NCBI GenBank assembly: GCA_910578825.1
Contig: CAJTSB010000004.1
Location: forward strand, 17,995-81,994
Reading direction: 5' to 3'
DNA: 64,000 nt
From: an uncultured Lachnospiraceae bacterium
GTDB lineage: Bacteria > Bacillota > Clostridia > Lachnospirales > Lachnospiraceae
The number at the start of each line of letters is the position of its first letter. The stretch's first letter is position 1. Position numbers and translations under genes: made by a program. The notes under the pieces were generated by a model. That model worked only from the letters and a program-made list of their open reading frames with translations, was not told the origin of the DNA and searched no databases. Shown in pieces: positions 1-8,258 of this stretch.

Positions 1-2
1 TG

Positions 3-635
3 TTTGCACGTATGCCTTTTCAGACAAATATGTTGTTTGTCGGTTTGATTGTCGGCGGGTTACCGGCGATTACGAAGAAAGTGAAAGGAAAGACCATTCG
101 TCTGGGCCATATTCTGGTGTGCGTTCTGTTTTTTGCAGTTGTTGCGGGTCTCGCAATGCTTGGCGAGCAGGAGGGTTCCGCGGCGGATTTGAGTTTTAAT
201 CTCGTGAATATCGTAAAATTGTTCGGCGTGGGTGTTGTGGCGTCTGCGACCATGGTAATACCGGGCGTTAGCGGCTCCATGATGCTGATGTTAATGGGTT
301 ACTACAATCCCGTACTGAATACGATCAATGATTTCATCGACAACCTGGTTCAGTTTAATGTGCCGGGAATTTTAGAGGGCTGCAAGGTGCTTGTGCCATT
401 TGGAATCGGAGTGGTGGTCGGTATCATTGCGATTGCCAAATTGATTGAAATTATATTCCGGAAATTCCCGGAACATGCTTATTGGGCAATTATCGGTCTG
501 ATTGCGGCGTCTCCGGTAGCAATTTTCCTCATGAATGGCGGAATAAGCGTTGCCATTTTGAGCGTGGGATTTTTGTTGGGTCTGGCGGCGCTGGCAGTGG
601 GAATTTTCATATCCCTGAAGTTAGGAGAAGAATAG
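3..635 (+). CDS. DUF368 family membrane protein, 3' part (probable undecaprenyl-phosphate translocase)
   Basis: The reading frame is open to the left edge of the window, so the gene starts upstream; an internal ATG lies at 12. The visible part of about 210 residues is almost wholly hydrophobic, with several membrane segments and the conserved DUF368 stretch around VIPGVSGSMMLMLMGYY. Full-length family members are roughly 260-310 residues, so the N-terminal quarter is missing. Family knowledge: DUF368 (PopT) proteins have been implicated in returning undecaprenyl phosphate across the membrane for cell-wall recycling. The stop codon overlaps the GTG of the DUF1294 gene (TAGTG), so the two are translationally linked. 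The family call is firm; the substrate is inferred. Confidence 0.8.
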   Translation, partial: FARMPFQTNMLFVGLIVGGLPAITKKVKGKTIRLGHILVCVLFFAVVAGLAMLGEQEGSAADLSFNLVNIVKLFGVGVVASATMVIPGVSGSMMLMLMGYYNPVLNTINDFIDNLVQFNVPGILEGCKVLVPFGIGVVVGIIAIAKLIEIIFRKFPEHAYWAIIGLIAASPVAIFLMNGGISVAILSVGFLLGLAALAVGIFISLKLGEE

Positions 636-916
636 TGGGCGTATCGTTGGAAATGGGAATTACCTGCTACCTTGTCCTGGTAAATGTAATTGGTTTTTTT
701 CTGATGGCTCTGGATAAATGGAAGGCAAAGAATCAAAGATGGCGGGTTGCCGAGAAGACGTTTTTTGGCATTGGCATTGTCGGCGGCAGCCTGGGCTGCT
801 GGCTGGGGATGTATGCATTCCGCCATAAGACCAGACACTGGTATTTCGTGGTGGGGATGCCACTGATTTTTGTGGTGCAGGCGCTGTTCATTTTGTTCTT
901 GACATTTGAAATGTAG
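635..916 (+). CDS. DUF1294 family small membrane protein
   Basis: This 93-residue protein has hydrophobic segments near residues 10-25, 45-60 and 70-92. The block LDKWKAKNQRWRVAEKT, followed by a glycine-rich stretch and FRHKTRHWYF, is the DUF1294 pattern. I chose the GTG at 635, which overlaps the stop of the DUF368 gene and has AGGAG 7 bases upstream; the ATG at 653 is an alternative. Function is unknown; the family is a small inner-membrane protein, sometimes fused to cold-shock domains, but no such domain is present here. It is probably co-transcribed with the gene before it and lies 49 bases ahead of glyA. Confidence 0.8.
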   Translation: MGVSLEMGITCYLVLVNVIGFFLMALDKWKAKNQRWRVAEKTFFGIGIVGGSLGCWLGMYAFRHKTRHWYFVVGMPLIFVVQALFILFLTFEM

Positions 917-965
917 CAGGATATGATGGGGCATATAGCAGGATAAAAAAGAAAGGAAAAGAGAC

Positions 966-2204
966 ATGTATTCATTTGATGAAGTAAAAAAGACAGATGC
1001 GCAGGTGGCAGACGCCATCACAGCGGAAATGGACAGGCAAAACAGCCATATTGAGCTGATTGCCTCTGAGAACTGGGTAAGCAAGGCGGTTATGGCGGCT
1101 ATGGGAAGTCCCATGACGAACAAATACGCAGAGGGATATCCGGCAAAGAGATATTATGGCGGATGCGAATGCGTGGATATTGTGGAGAACCTTGCCATTG
1201 AACGTGCAAAGGAGTTATTCGGCTGTGAATATGTGAATGTTCAGCCTCATTCCGGCGCACAGGCGAATATGGCAGTGCAGTTCTGCATGTTGGAGCCGGG
1301 CGATACTGTGATGGGGATGAATTTAGACCACGGCGGACATCTGACGCATGGAAGTCCTGTGAATTTTTCAGGAACGTATTTTAAAATTGTACCTTATGGC
1401 GTCAATGATGAGGGATTCATTGATTATGACAAAGTAAGGGAGATTGCACTGGAATGCAAGCCTAAGATGATTATTGCAGGTGCAAGCGCTTATGCAAGAA
1501 CGATTGATTTCAAACGTTTCCGTGAGATTGCAGATGAAGTTGGCGCATATTTAATGGTGGATATGGCACATATCGCGGGACTGGTTGCAGCAGGTCTTCA
1601 TCCGAGCCCCATTCCTCATGCGCATGTCGTTACCACTACCACACATAAGACGCTGCGTGGACCAAGGGGCGGTATGATTCTGGCAAGCCAGGAGATGGCA
1701 GACAAGTTTAATTTTAACAAGGCGGTATTTCCGGGAACGCAGGGCGGACCGTTGATGCATGTCATTGCGGCAAAAGCAGTTTGTTTCAAGGAAGCATTGG
1801 ATGACAGTTTCCAAACATATCAGCAGAATGTGGCAAAAAATGCACAGGCATTGGCAAAAGGTTTAATGGACAGAGACATTAAGCTTGTTTCCGGAGGAAC
1901 GGACAACCATCTGATGCTGGTAGATTTGACGCCTTATGATTTGACTGGAAAAGCGGTGGAGAAATTGTTGGATTCTGTAAATATTACCTGCAATAAGAAC
2001 ACGATTCCGAACGACCCGAAATCTCCGTTTGTGACAAGCGGTATTCGTCTTGGAACACCGGCGATTACATCCAGAGGATTTCATGAGGAAGATATGGATA
2101 AGGTTGCAGAGTGTATCGCAAAGATGATTAAAGAAGGAGAGGCGGCTTCGGAGGAAGTACGCGGCATGGTAAAAGAATTGACGGCAAAGTATCCGTTACT
2201 GTAG
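966..2204 (+). CDS. glyA: serine hydroxymethyltransferase
   Basis: GlyA is a cytosolic PLP enzyme that interconverts serine and glycine while loading one-carbon units onto tetrahydrofolate. The 412-residue length is normal. The PLP lysine lies in TTTTHKTLRGPRGG (K228). Other family blocks are visible: LIASENW near residue 31, KYAEGYP near 53, SGAQAN near 96 and DMAHIAGL near 199. The start has AAGGA 8 bases upstream. A long hairpin follows the stop, so it ends a transcription unit. No frameshift or missing active-site residue was seen. Confidence 0.98.
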   Translation: MYSFDEVKKTDAQVADAITAEMDRQNSHIELIASENWVSKAVMAAMGSPMTNKYAEGYPAKRYYGGCECVDIVENLAIERAKELFGCEYVNVQPHSGAQANMAVQFCMLEPGDTVMGMNLDHGGHLTHGSPVNFSGTYFKIVPYGVNDEGFIDYDKVREIALECKPKMIIAGASAYARTIDFKRFREIADEVGAYLMVDMAHIAGLVAAGLHPSPIPHAHVVTTTTHKTLRGPRGGMILASQEMADKFNFNKAVFPGTQGGPLMHVIAAKAVCFKEALDDSFQTYQQNVAKNAQALAKGLMDRDIKLVSGGTDNHLMLVDLTPYDLTGKAVEKLLDSVNITCNKNTIPNDPKSPFVTSGIRLGTPAITSRGFHEEDMDKVAECIAKMIKEGEAASEEVRGMVKELTAKYPLL

Positions 2205-2213
2205 TGTATCAGA

Positions 2214-2259
2214 AATTAAGAGGGATATTTCAATGTATTTATTGGAATGTCCCTTAATT
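2214..2259 (+). terminator. hairpin terminator after glyA
   Basis: Two long arms (AATTAAG at 2214 and CCCTTAATT ending at 2259) pair over most of about 20 positions, with a two-base bulge and two G-U pairs around a six-base loop. A loose T-rich tract follows. It sits 10 bases after the glyA stop. Confidence 0.6.
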
Positions 2260-2397
2260 ATATGTTCTATTTTCTTTCAGCTTTCCCGTTTTTTAATACG
2301 TATTATCGGCTGTATTATTGACGTTGGCGGTAGCGCTGACATGTTTGCCGTGTCGAATGGAGGTGCGGGCGGCCAAGTAGGGGGATCTGGGGTATGA

Positions 2398-2526
2398 AGT
2401 GAACAGCGATGGAGAAAGCGTCACAATAAATATTATGTAAGGGTGCGCAGTTTTAAGAAGTCTGCCGGAGGTACCGTGTACAGTGCATGGACGAAAGGAA
2501 AATTGAGCGCTAAAGTGAAAAGATAA
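2398..2526 (+). pseudogene. decayed C-terminal fragment of a fibronectin type III-like secreted protein
   Basis: One frame after an in-frame stop at 2395 reads HNKYYVRVRSFKK, then TVYSAWTKGKL and a lysine-rich end before TAA at 2524. This matches the last strand of the fibronectin-III domains in clostridial secreted proteins, and closely matches the tail encoded at 11571-11948 (KKYYVRIRTYKK, then DWSKAKS). There is no start codon, ribosome site or upstream domain, and a strong terminator follows directly. I read it as the surviving 3' end of a deleted gene. The rest of the 2205-2733 gap holds only the two hairpins and the leader of the next operon. Confidence 0.6.
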
Positions 2527-2533
2527 AATTGCA

Positions 2534-2571
2534 GGGCAGTATCTGGAGTGCAGATATTGCCCCGTTTTTTT
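2534..2571 (+). terminator. rho-independent terminator after the gene remnant
   Basis: An 11-pair stem (GGGCAGTATCT at 2534-2544 with AGATATTGCCC at 2552-2562, one G-U pair) has a seven-base loop and is followed by a run of seven T. It is intact although the gene it served is reduced to a fragment. Confidence 0.85.
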
Positions 2572-2733
2572 GACGTTTAAGAAATAATTAATAAAATATA
2601 TTAGCAATCATTAAGGTTTTGTGATAAGATGTTTACTAATGATGGGATACCGTCTGAATGAGGCAGGCAGAAAATCGATAAAAATGTTCACATAGCCTGT
2701 CTGTGCAGGGGATTGCACAGAATGGAGGTAGGA

Positions 2734-4662
2734 ATGAGTAAGAAGAAAATAGGCGTTATTATTGCGGTGGTTATCGTGATTGTGGCGGCAGTGGGCGTAG
2801 GAGCCTGGTATTTACTAAGCGGAAGAGTAGGAGTTGGCGACAAGAATGATAAGGTATTTGTGGAAAAGGTATCCAGCCTTACTTCTGCTAATTCAGGAGC
2901 ACAGAACCGATATTCCGGCGTTGTGGAACCACAGGAGAGCTGGAAGGTGGATAAAGATATGGAGCGCGAAATCAAAGAGCTCTTCGTCGAAGAGGGCGAT
3001 ATGGTCGAAGAGGGTGATTCGCTGTTCGAATATAATATGGACGACGTCAAGGCGGAGATATCTCAGGGCGAGCTCGATCTGGAGGAAATGAAGAATGAGA
3101 TTACCGATTTGAACAGCCAGATTTCGCAGTTGACGAAAGAGAGAAACAGCGCGCCGTCAGATGATAAGTTTAGATATACGGCGGAGATTCAGGGAAAACA
3201 AAATGAGATAAAACAGAAAGAATATAATATTGAGAGCAAGAAGGCAGAGTTGGAGAAGAAACAGGAGAGTATTGACAATGCTGTCGTAACAAGCAAGATT
3301 GCAGGAGTTGTGAAATCCATCAATAAGTCCTCCAGCAATGATGATTTTGGCAGTGATAATTCTTATATGACAATTCTTGCCGTAGGAGATTACCGTATCA
3401 AGGGAACCGTCAGTGAGAGCAATGTACAGATGTTATCTGAAGACCAGCCGGTTATCCTTCGCTCCAGAGTTGATGAAGACCAGACCTGGACAGGAACGAT
3501 TACGAAGATTGATACGCAGAGTGAATCAACAGATAACAACAATGATATGATGTATGATTCGTCAGCCGGTGGTGAGAAAGCAACCAAATATCCATTTTAT
3601 GTAACGCTTGATTCCACAGAAGGTTTGATGATGGGACAACATTTGTTTATTGAGTTAGATCAGGGACAGACAGAGGAAAAGGAAGGAATCTGGCTGTTTG
3701 AAGGTTACATTGTCCGCGAGTATGCAGACGGAACGCCTGTTGAAGGCGGTGCAGGAATGCAGGGCGGCGCCGGTATGGATGCAGATATGGGAGAGGATGT
3801 CGATTTCGAGAATTCTGATATGGGAGAAGATGTCGATTTCGAGGATTCTGATATGGGAGAAGACGTCGATTTTGAGGATTCTGATGCTGGAGAAGATGCA
3901 GATATAATGGATGACACTGACGCGGTAGGGGATGCAGAGATAGAGGCTAACCCCAACGCCGGAATTCGGACCATGTCAGCCAATATCGAAGAAAATGCAG
4001 ATGCTGATTTTGGCAGTTTTGACAGAGATTCCAGCTCGGATACAGAAGAGGGTGTCGATATAGAAGAGGTAACGGATCTGAATGCGCTGATGGGAGAGAG
4101 CGAAGATGGCGACGATGCAAAAGAGGCAACGGATTTGAATGGGATGTCTGAGGACGGCGCTGATGCATCCGGAAATGCTTCTGGTGTGGACGGTGGAGAA
4201 ATCATTACGTATGTCTGGGCAGCAAATGATAAGAATAAATTAGAGAAACGAAAAGTAGAGCTGGGTGAGTATGATGAAATGACCGGAGAGTATGAAATTT
4301 TGTCCGGTCTTACGGAAGATGATTATATTGCATTCCCGATGGAAGGTCTGTATGAGGGAGTTACCACAGTTACGAATATAGAAGATGTGGACTATACTTC
4401 TTCATTGTACAATCAGGGAGAAGAAGGCGAGGAGTCAGAAGGATCTGAGGATAGTGGCGATATAGACGATGGTTCTGATGGTCTTGACGAATCCTTTGGC
4501 AGCGACGCTACCCTGGGTGAAGAAGATTTTGGAGATGAGGATATGTCCGGGGAGGATATGTCTGGCGAGGAAATGTCGGATGGCAGCGACCTGTCCGGGT
4601 CAGGTGAAGAGGATGCAAGTCTGGATGATGCAGATGAGCCGCAACAGGAACCGGAGGGATGA
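2734..4662 (+). CDS. HlyD/MacA-type membrane fusion adaptor with long acidic insertions
   Basis: This 642-residue protein begins with a cytoplasmic stub and one membrane helix (residues about 5-25). It continues with barrel-sandwich and coiled-coil regions: the E-rich helix near 90-190 carries DLEEMKNEITDLNSQI, flanked by the halves of a lipoyl-like domain. The last beta domain, with KVELGEYDEMTGEYEI near 510, is typical of MacA-like adaptors. Two acidic inserts are unusual: a tandem repeat near residue 351 and an Asp/Glu/Ser tail of about 85 residues. I chose the ATG at 2734 because GGAGG lies 5 bases upstream; ATG 2722 and TTG 2713 are in frame but lack such a site. It is the first gene of an exporter operon with the ATPase, a second adaptor and the permease. 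Substrate unknown. Confidence 0.85.
   Translation: MSKKKIGVIIAVVIVIVAAVGVGAWYLLSGRVGVGDKNDKVFVEKVSSLTSANSGAQNRYSGVVEPQESWKVDKDMEREIKELFVEEGDMVEEGDSLFEYNMDDVKAEISQGELDLEEMKNEITDLNSQISQLTKERNSAPSDDKFRYTAEIQGKQNEIKQKEYNIESKKAELEKKQESIDNAVVTSKIAGVVKSINKSSSNDDFGSDNSYMTILAVGDYRIKGTVSESNVQMLSEDQPVILRSRVDEDQTWTGTITKIDTQSESTDNNNDMMYDSSAGGEKATKYPFYVTLDSTEGLMMGQHLFIELDQGQTEEKEGIWLFEGYIVREYADGTPVEGGAGMQGGAGMDADMGEDVDFENSDMGEDVDFEDSDMGEDVDFEDSDAGEDADIMDDTDAVGDAEIEANPNAGIRTMSANIEENADADFGSFDRDSSSDTEEGVDIEEVTDLNALMGESEDGDDAKEATDLNGMSEDGADASGNASGVDGGEIITYVWAANDKNKLEKRKVELGEYDEMTGEYEILSGLTEDDYIAFPMEGLYEGVTTVTNIEDVDYTSSLYNQGEEGEESEGSEDSGDIDDGSDGLDESFGSDATLGEEDFGDEDMSGEDMSGEEMSDGSDLSGSGEEDASLDDADEPQQEPEG
3784..3900 (+). 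repeat. 33-bp tandem repeat in the adaptor gene
   Basis: Three near-identical 33-base units start at 3784, 3817 and 3850, and a diverged fourth begins at 3883. Each encodes DMGEDVDFE(D/N)S. The units stay in frame, so copy-number change would only lengthen or shorten the acidic linker. Confidence 0.9.
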
Positions 4663-4668
4663 TAGCGT

Positions 4669-5376
4669 ATGATATTGGATTTGCAGAATATATTTAAAGA
4701 TTACCAGCAGGATAAACTTGTGGTACCCGTTTTGAAGGATGTTTCCTTTCAGGTGGAAGAAGGAGAATACGTTGCGATTATGGGACCTTCCGGTTCGGGT
4801 AAGACGACGCTGATGAATATTATCGGCTGTCTGGATCGTCCTACGTCCGGAAATTATCAGCTTGCCGGAGAGGACGTATTGAAGTGCAGGGATCGTGAGA
4901 TGTCTGATTTGCGTCTGCGCAGCATCGGATTTGTGTTTCAGAGTTTTCATCTGCTTCCCAGGCAGACGGCGCTTGACAATGTGGCGTTGCCGCTCAGTTA
5001 TGCCGGAATCAGGAAGAAAGAGCGCAGGGAACGGGCGGCGCAGGCATTGGAACGCGTGGGGCTGGGAGATCGTATGACGTTTAAGCCCACACAGTTATCC
5101 GGCGGACAAAAACAGCGTGTTGCTATTGCGCGGGCGATGGTAAACAATCCGAAATTATTACTGGCAGACGAACCTACGGGAGCATTGGATTCCAAGTCCG
5201 GGGAACAGATTATGCAGTTGTTCCAGCAGTTGAATGACGAGGGGGTAACGGTTGTTATGATTACCCATGATATTAACATTGCATCAAAGGCAAAGAGAGT
5301 CATTCATATTATTGATGGCATGATTACGGAGAAAAATGATCAGGTAAAAGGCAGCAAGGAGGCGGAGAATGAGTAA
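4669..5376 (+). CDS. ABC transporter ATP-binding protein, MacB/LolD type
   Basis: This 235-residue ATPase of the lipoprotein/macrolide-export (MacB, LolD, FtsE-like) subfamily has every nucleotide-binding motif: Walker A GPSGSGKT at 39-46, signature LSGGQ at 143-147, Walker B LLLADEP at 163-169 and the switch histidine in MITHD. The start is six bases after the preceding stop, with GGAGGG about 10 bases upstream. Its last codons overlap the second adaptor gene by eight bases, indicating coupled translation. It should power the permease encoded at 6984. Confidence 0.95.
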   Translation: MILDLQNIFKDYQQDKLVVPVLKDVSFQVEEGEYVAIMGPSGSGKTTLMNIIGCLDRPTSGNYQLAGEDVLKCRDREMSDLRLRSIGFVFQSFHLLPRQTALDNVALPLSYAGIRKKERRERAAQALERVGLGDRMTFKPTQLSGGQKQRVAIARAMVNNPKLLLADEPTGALDSKSGEQIMQLFQQLNDEGVTVVMITHDINIASKAKRVIHIIDGMITEKNDQVKGSKEAENE

Positions 5377-6955
5377 AAAAGCGGTTATTATTACGTTGGT
5401 CTCTGTCTGCGTTCTGGGCGGAGCCATATATGGCGGCATCAAACTGTATCAAAACTATCAGTGGAACAGTCTGACGGCAGAAGTACAGAGTGTATCCAGT
5501 TTAAATATGTATTTTGGAGATATGGAGATGAGCAGCGGAGGTATCCTGACCAACGATTACTCACAGGAAGTATACCTGCTGGATGATAAAAACATCGAGG
5601 AAGTGTTCGTGGAAGAGGGGCAGGAGGTAGAAGTCGGTGACCCGTTGCTTTCTTATGATATGACACTGTCGGATCTGGAACTGGAGATGAAAGAGCTGGA
5701 TGTTGCGACTACGGCGGGGCAGATGGAGGCAGCGAAACAGGAGTTGTCGAAACTGAAAAATACAAAGCCGATTGTGCCGCAGCCGGAAACGCCGGATGTA
5801 CCGGAACCCCAGCCGGAACCGGAGCCGCCGCAGGAGGCGCCGAAACCGGAAAAAACAGGAAAAGCATTTAACTATATCACAAAGAATTCCAAACCCAATA
5901 AGGGTAAGGGAACCGAAGAAAAACCCTATGTATATCTTTGTATGCCGGATTGTTATGTGCTTGGTGAATTTATCAACAACCTGTCAAAGGATGAGGATAA
6001 GCCAATCTATGTAAGCCTGGAAATTCATAAAAAGAATGATCTGAATGGAAAATTGATCAGCAGTTGGGAAATCAGCGGGGAAAGCGGTTTTCCGCAGATG
6101 GCGGACGATTCCAAATGGTCTGTGAGAACAAAATCACAGATGATTGATATAGAACCGGAGCCGGAGCCGGAACCAGAGCCGGAACCTCAGCCAGAGCCAG
6201 AACCGGAGCCAGAGGAGCCGGAGGGATATACGGCGGAAGAACTGGCGGAAATGATCAAAGACAAGGAAAATGAAATCCGTGATCTGGATCTGGAAAAACG
6301 GCGTGGAGAAATGGAGCTCGAACAGCTTAAGAAATTATCGGATGATGGTGTGGTAAAGGCTGAAATAAAAGGTGTGATAAAAAGTTTGGCGGAGATAGAT
6401 AATCCTCCTGTCGATGGTTCACCGTATCTTACCGTTGCGGGTTCGGAGGGATTGTATGTCAGCGGAGCCCTGAGTGAATTGCAGCTGGAAGACATCAAAG
6501 TGGGGCAGACCGTGTACGCGTATTCATGGGAGAGCGGCAATAACTTTGAGGCTACGATTACGGAAATTTCCCAGTATCCTTCGACCGAAAATACCGCTTA
6601 TGGGGAAGGGAATCCCAACGTGTCCTATTACCCGTATACAGCGTATATTGAAAACAGCGAGGGGCTGAATAATGGTGAATATGTGGATTTGAGAATGACC
6701 CCCAATAATGATTTTAATCAGGAGCAGAGCGATGCGATTTATATTTCCAAGGCTTATGTCAGGGAAGAAGATAATCGCAAGTATGTCCTGAAAGCAGATG
6801 CAAATAATTGTCTGGTAAAACAGTATGTCAAGACGGGCAAGACGCTCTGGGGCTCAAACATAGAAATTGTGTCCGGGCTTTCCCAGAAAGATGAAATCGC
6901 ATTCCCATATGGAAAGAGCGCGAAGGAAGGCGTAAAGGTAACGCGCATGGAGTAA
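5369..6955 (+). CDS. second HlyD-family adaptor with proline-glutamate linkers
   Basis: This 528-residue membrane-anchored adaptor has one N-terminal helix (residues about 5-25), a lipoyl half-motif VEEGQEVEVGDPLLSYD near 75-90 and a coiled coil split by two PE-rich linkers (residues about 130-155 and 260-285). The second lipoyl half is near 330 and a beta-barrel follows. Between the linkers is a domain of about 100 residues that I do not recognise. A second adaptor in one MacB-type operon is unusual; the two are clearly different in sequence and inserts. They may form a mixed complex or serve as alternatives. It overlaps the ATPase gene by eight bases and precedes the permease by 28. Confidence 0.8.
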   Translation: MSKKAVIITLVSVCVLGGAIYGGIKLYQNYQWNSLTAEVQSVSSLNMYFGDMEMSSGGILTNDYSQEVYLLDDKNIEEVFVEEGQEVEVGDPLLSYDMTLSDLELEMKELDVATTAGQMEAAKQELSKLKNTKPIVPQPETPDVPEPQPEPEPPQEAPKPEKTGKAFNYITKNSKPNKGKGTEEKPYVYLCMPDCYVLGEFINNLSKDEDKPIYVSLEIHKKNDLNGKLISSWEISGESGFPQMADDSKWSVRTKSQMIDIEPEPEPEPEPEPQPEPEPEPEEPEGYTAEELAEMIKDKENEIRDLDLEKRRGEMELEQLKKLSDDGVVKAEIKGVIKSLAEIDNPPVDGSPYLTVAGSEGLYVSGALSELQLEDIKVGQTVYAYSWESGNNFEATITEISQYPSTENTAYGEGNPNVSYYPYTAYIENSEGLNNGEYVDLRMTPNNDFNQEQSDAIYISKAYVREEDNRKYVLKADANNCLVKQYVKTGKTLWGSNIEIVSGLSQKDEIAFPYGKSAKEGVKVTRME

Positions 6956-6983
6956 TCCGTTGCGGGCGCAGAATGGAGGAAAT

Positions 6984-8237
6984 ATGTTAGAGAATATCAG
7001 ATTGTCCTTTCAGGGACTGTGGTCACATAAGATGCGTTCCTTTCTTACCATGCTGGGAATTATCATCGGTATTGCGGCAATTATAGCGATTGTATCCACC
7101 ATCAAAGGAACCAATGAACAGATTAAGGAAAACCTGATAGGTTCCGGAGACAATACGGTAAATGTACAGTTTTATCAGGGAGAAGACCCCTATGAAATGG
7201 AATGGAACGGGATTCCGGACGGTGTGCCGGTTATTTCAGAGGAGACCAAAAATAAACTGAAAGAGTTAAAACATGTAGAAGGGGCGTCTCTTTATACTAC
7301 CAGAGATACCTCAGGTTCGGTATACTATAAAAATACCGGTTTGTCCGGCGGAAGGATTTATGGAATAGACAAGGATTACCTCAGTATTTGTAATTACATC
7401 GTCAAACAGGGACGGGCGTTTACGGATTCTGATTTTAAGAATTTTCGAAAAGTAGTCGTTCTGGATGAGAGTTCTGCCGAGATTTTATTTCAGGGAGAGG
7501 ATGCGGTTGGAAAGACTCTGGAGATCAAACAGGAGCCTTACGTTGTGATAGGAATTATCGCCAAATCCAGTAAATTTGAGCCGGTTATCAATAACATGGA
7601 AGAGTATGAGACTTATATGGCAGGCAATATCGGCGCTGTCTATGTGCCGGATACAACCTGGCCGATACTGTATAATTATGATGAGCCGCAGGCAGTTGTA
7701 TTGAAACTGGACAAAGTGGATAATATGACTGTGGCAGGCAAGAGTGCGGAAGAAATTTTAAATGCGAGGCTTTCTGTGCAGGAAGATACGTTAAAGTATA
7801 AGGCGGCTGATTTATTGAAACAGGCAGAAGATATTCAAAAACTGGGACAGTCCACAAATACGATGTTGATTTGGATTGCCGGAATTTCCCTGCTGGTTGG
7901 CGGTATCGGTGTTATGAATATCATGCTTGTTTCCGTTACCGAGCGTACGCAGGAGATTGGTCTGAAGAAGGCGATTGGCGCAAGGAAAGGTAAGGTGCTG
8001 TGGCAGTTTTTGACGGAGGCAGCCGTATTGACAAGTCTTGGAGGATTAATCGGCGTGATTGTAGGCATTGTGCTTGCAGAAGTGATTTCGAAAGTTACGG
8101 GTACGCTGGTGGCAATCAGTGTTCCGGCGGCGGTGCTCGCCGTAGTATTTTCCATGTTAATTGGAATCATATTTGGACTGCTGCCATCTTATAAGGCAGC
8201 GAACTTAAATCCGATAGAAGCGTTGAGACACGAATGA
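6984..8237 (+). CDS. ABC transporter permease, MacB/FtsX family
   Basis: This 417-residue protein has the MacB layout: helix 1 near residues 20-40 (MLGIIIGIAAIIAIV), an extracellular MacB core domain of about 230 residues, then three helices at roughly 295-315, 345-370 and 380-405. The family block RTQEIGLKKAIGARK precedes the third helix. I chose the ATG at 6984, with GGAGG just upstream, over the in-frame TTG at 6960. It completes the exporter unit. MacB-like systems move peptides, macrolides or lipoproteins across or out of the membrane by mechanotransmission; the cargo here is not deducible. Confidence 0.93.
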   Translation: MLENIRLSFQGLWSHKMRSFLTMLGIIIGIAAIIAIVSTIKGTNEQIKENLIGSGDNTVNVQFYQGEDPYEMEWNGIPDGVPVISEETKNKLKELKHVEGASLYTTRDTSGSVYYKNTGLSGGRIYGIDKDYLSICNYIVKQGRAFTDSDFKNFRKVVVLDESSAEILFQGEDAVGKTLEIKQEPYVVIGIIAKSSKFEPVINNMEEYETYMAGNIGAVYVPDTTWPILYNYDEPQAVVLKLDKVDNMTVAGKSAEEILNARLSVQEDTLKYKAADLLKQAEDIQKLGQSTNTMLIWIAGISLLVGGIGVMNIMLVSVTERTQEIGLKKAIGARKGKVLWQFLTEAAVLTSLGGLIGVIVGIVLAEVISKVTGTLVAISVPAAVLAVVFSMLIGIIFGLLPSYKAANLNPIEALRHE

Positions 8238-8258
8238 ACCTAAGGAGGAAATAAATTA

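Noticed and set aside
3705..4205. A Ser/Pro-rich 166-codon minus-strand frame in the adaptor gene
   Set aside because: It arises from the acidic repeat codons read in reverse.
8238..8258. A T-box leader before serS
   Set aside because: Only 21 bases lie between the permease stop and the serS start, too few for a T-box.
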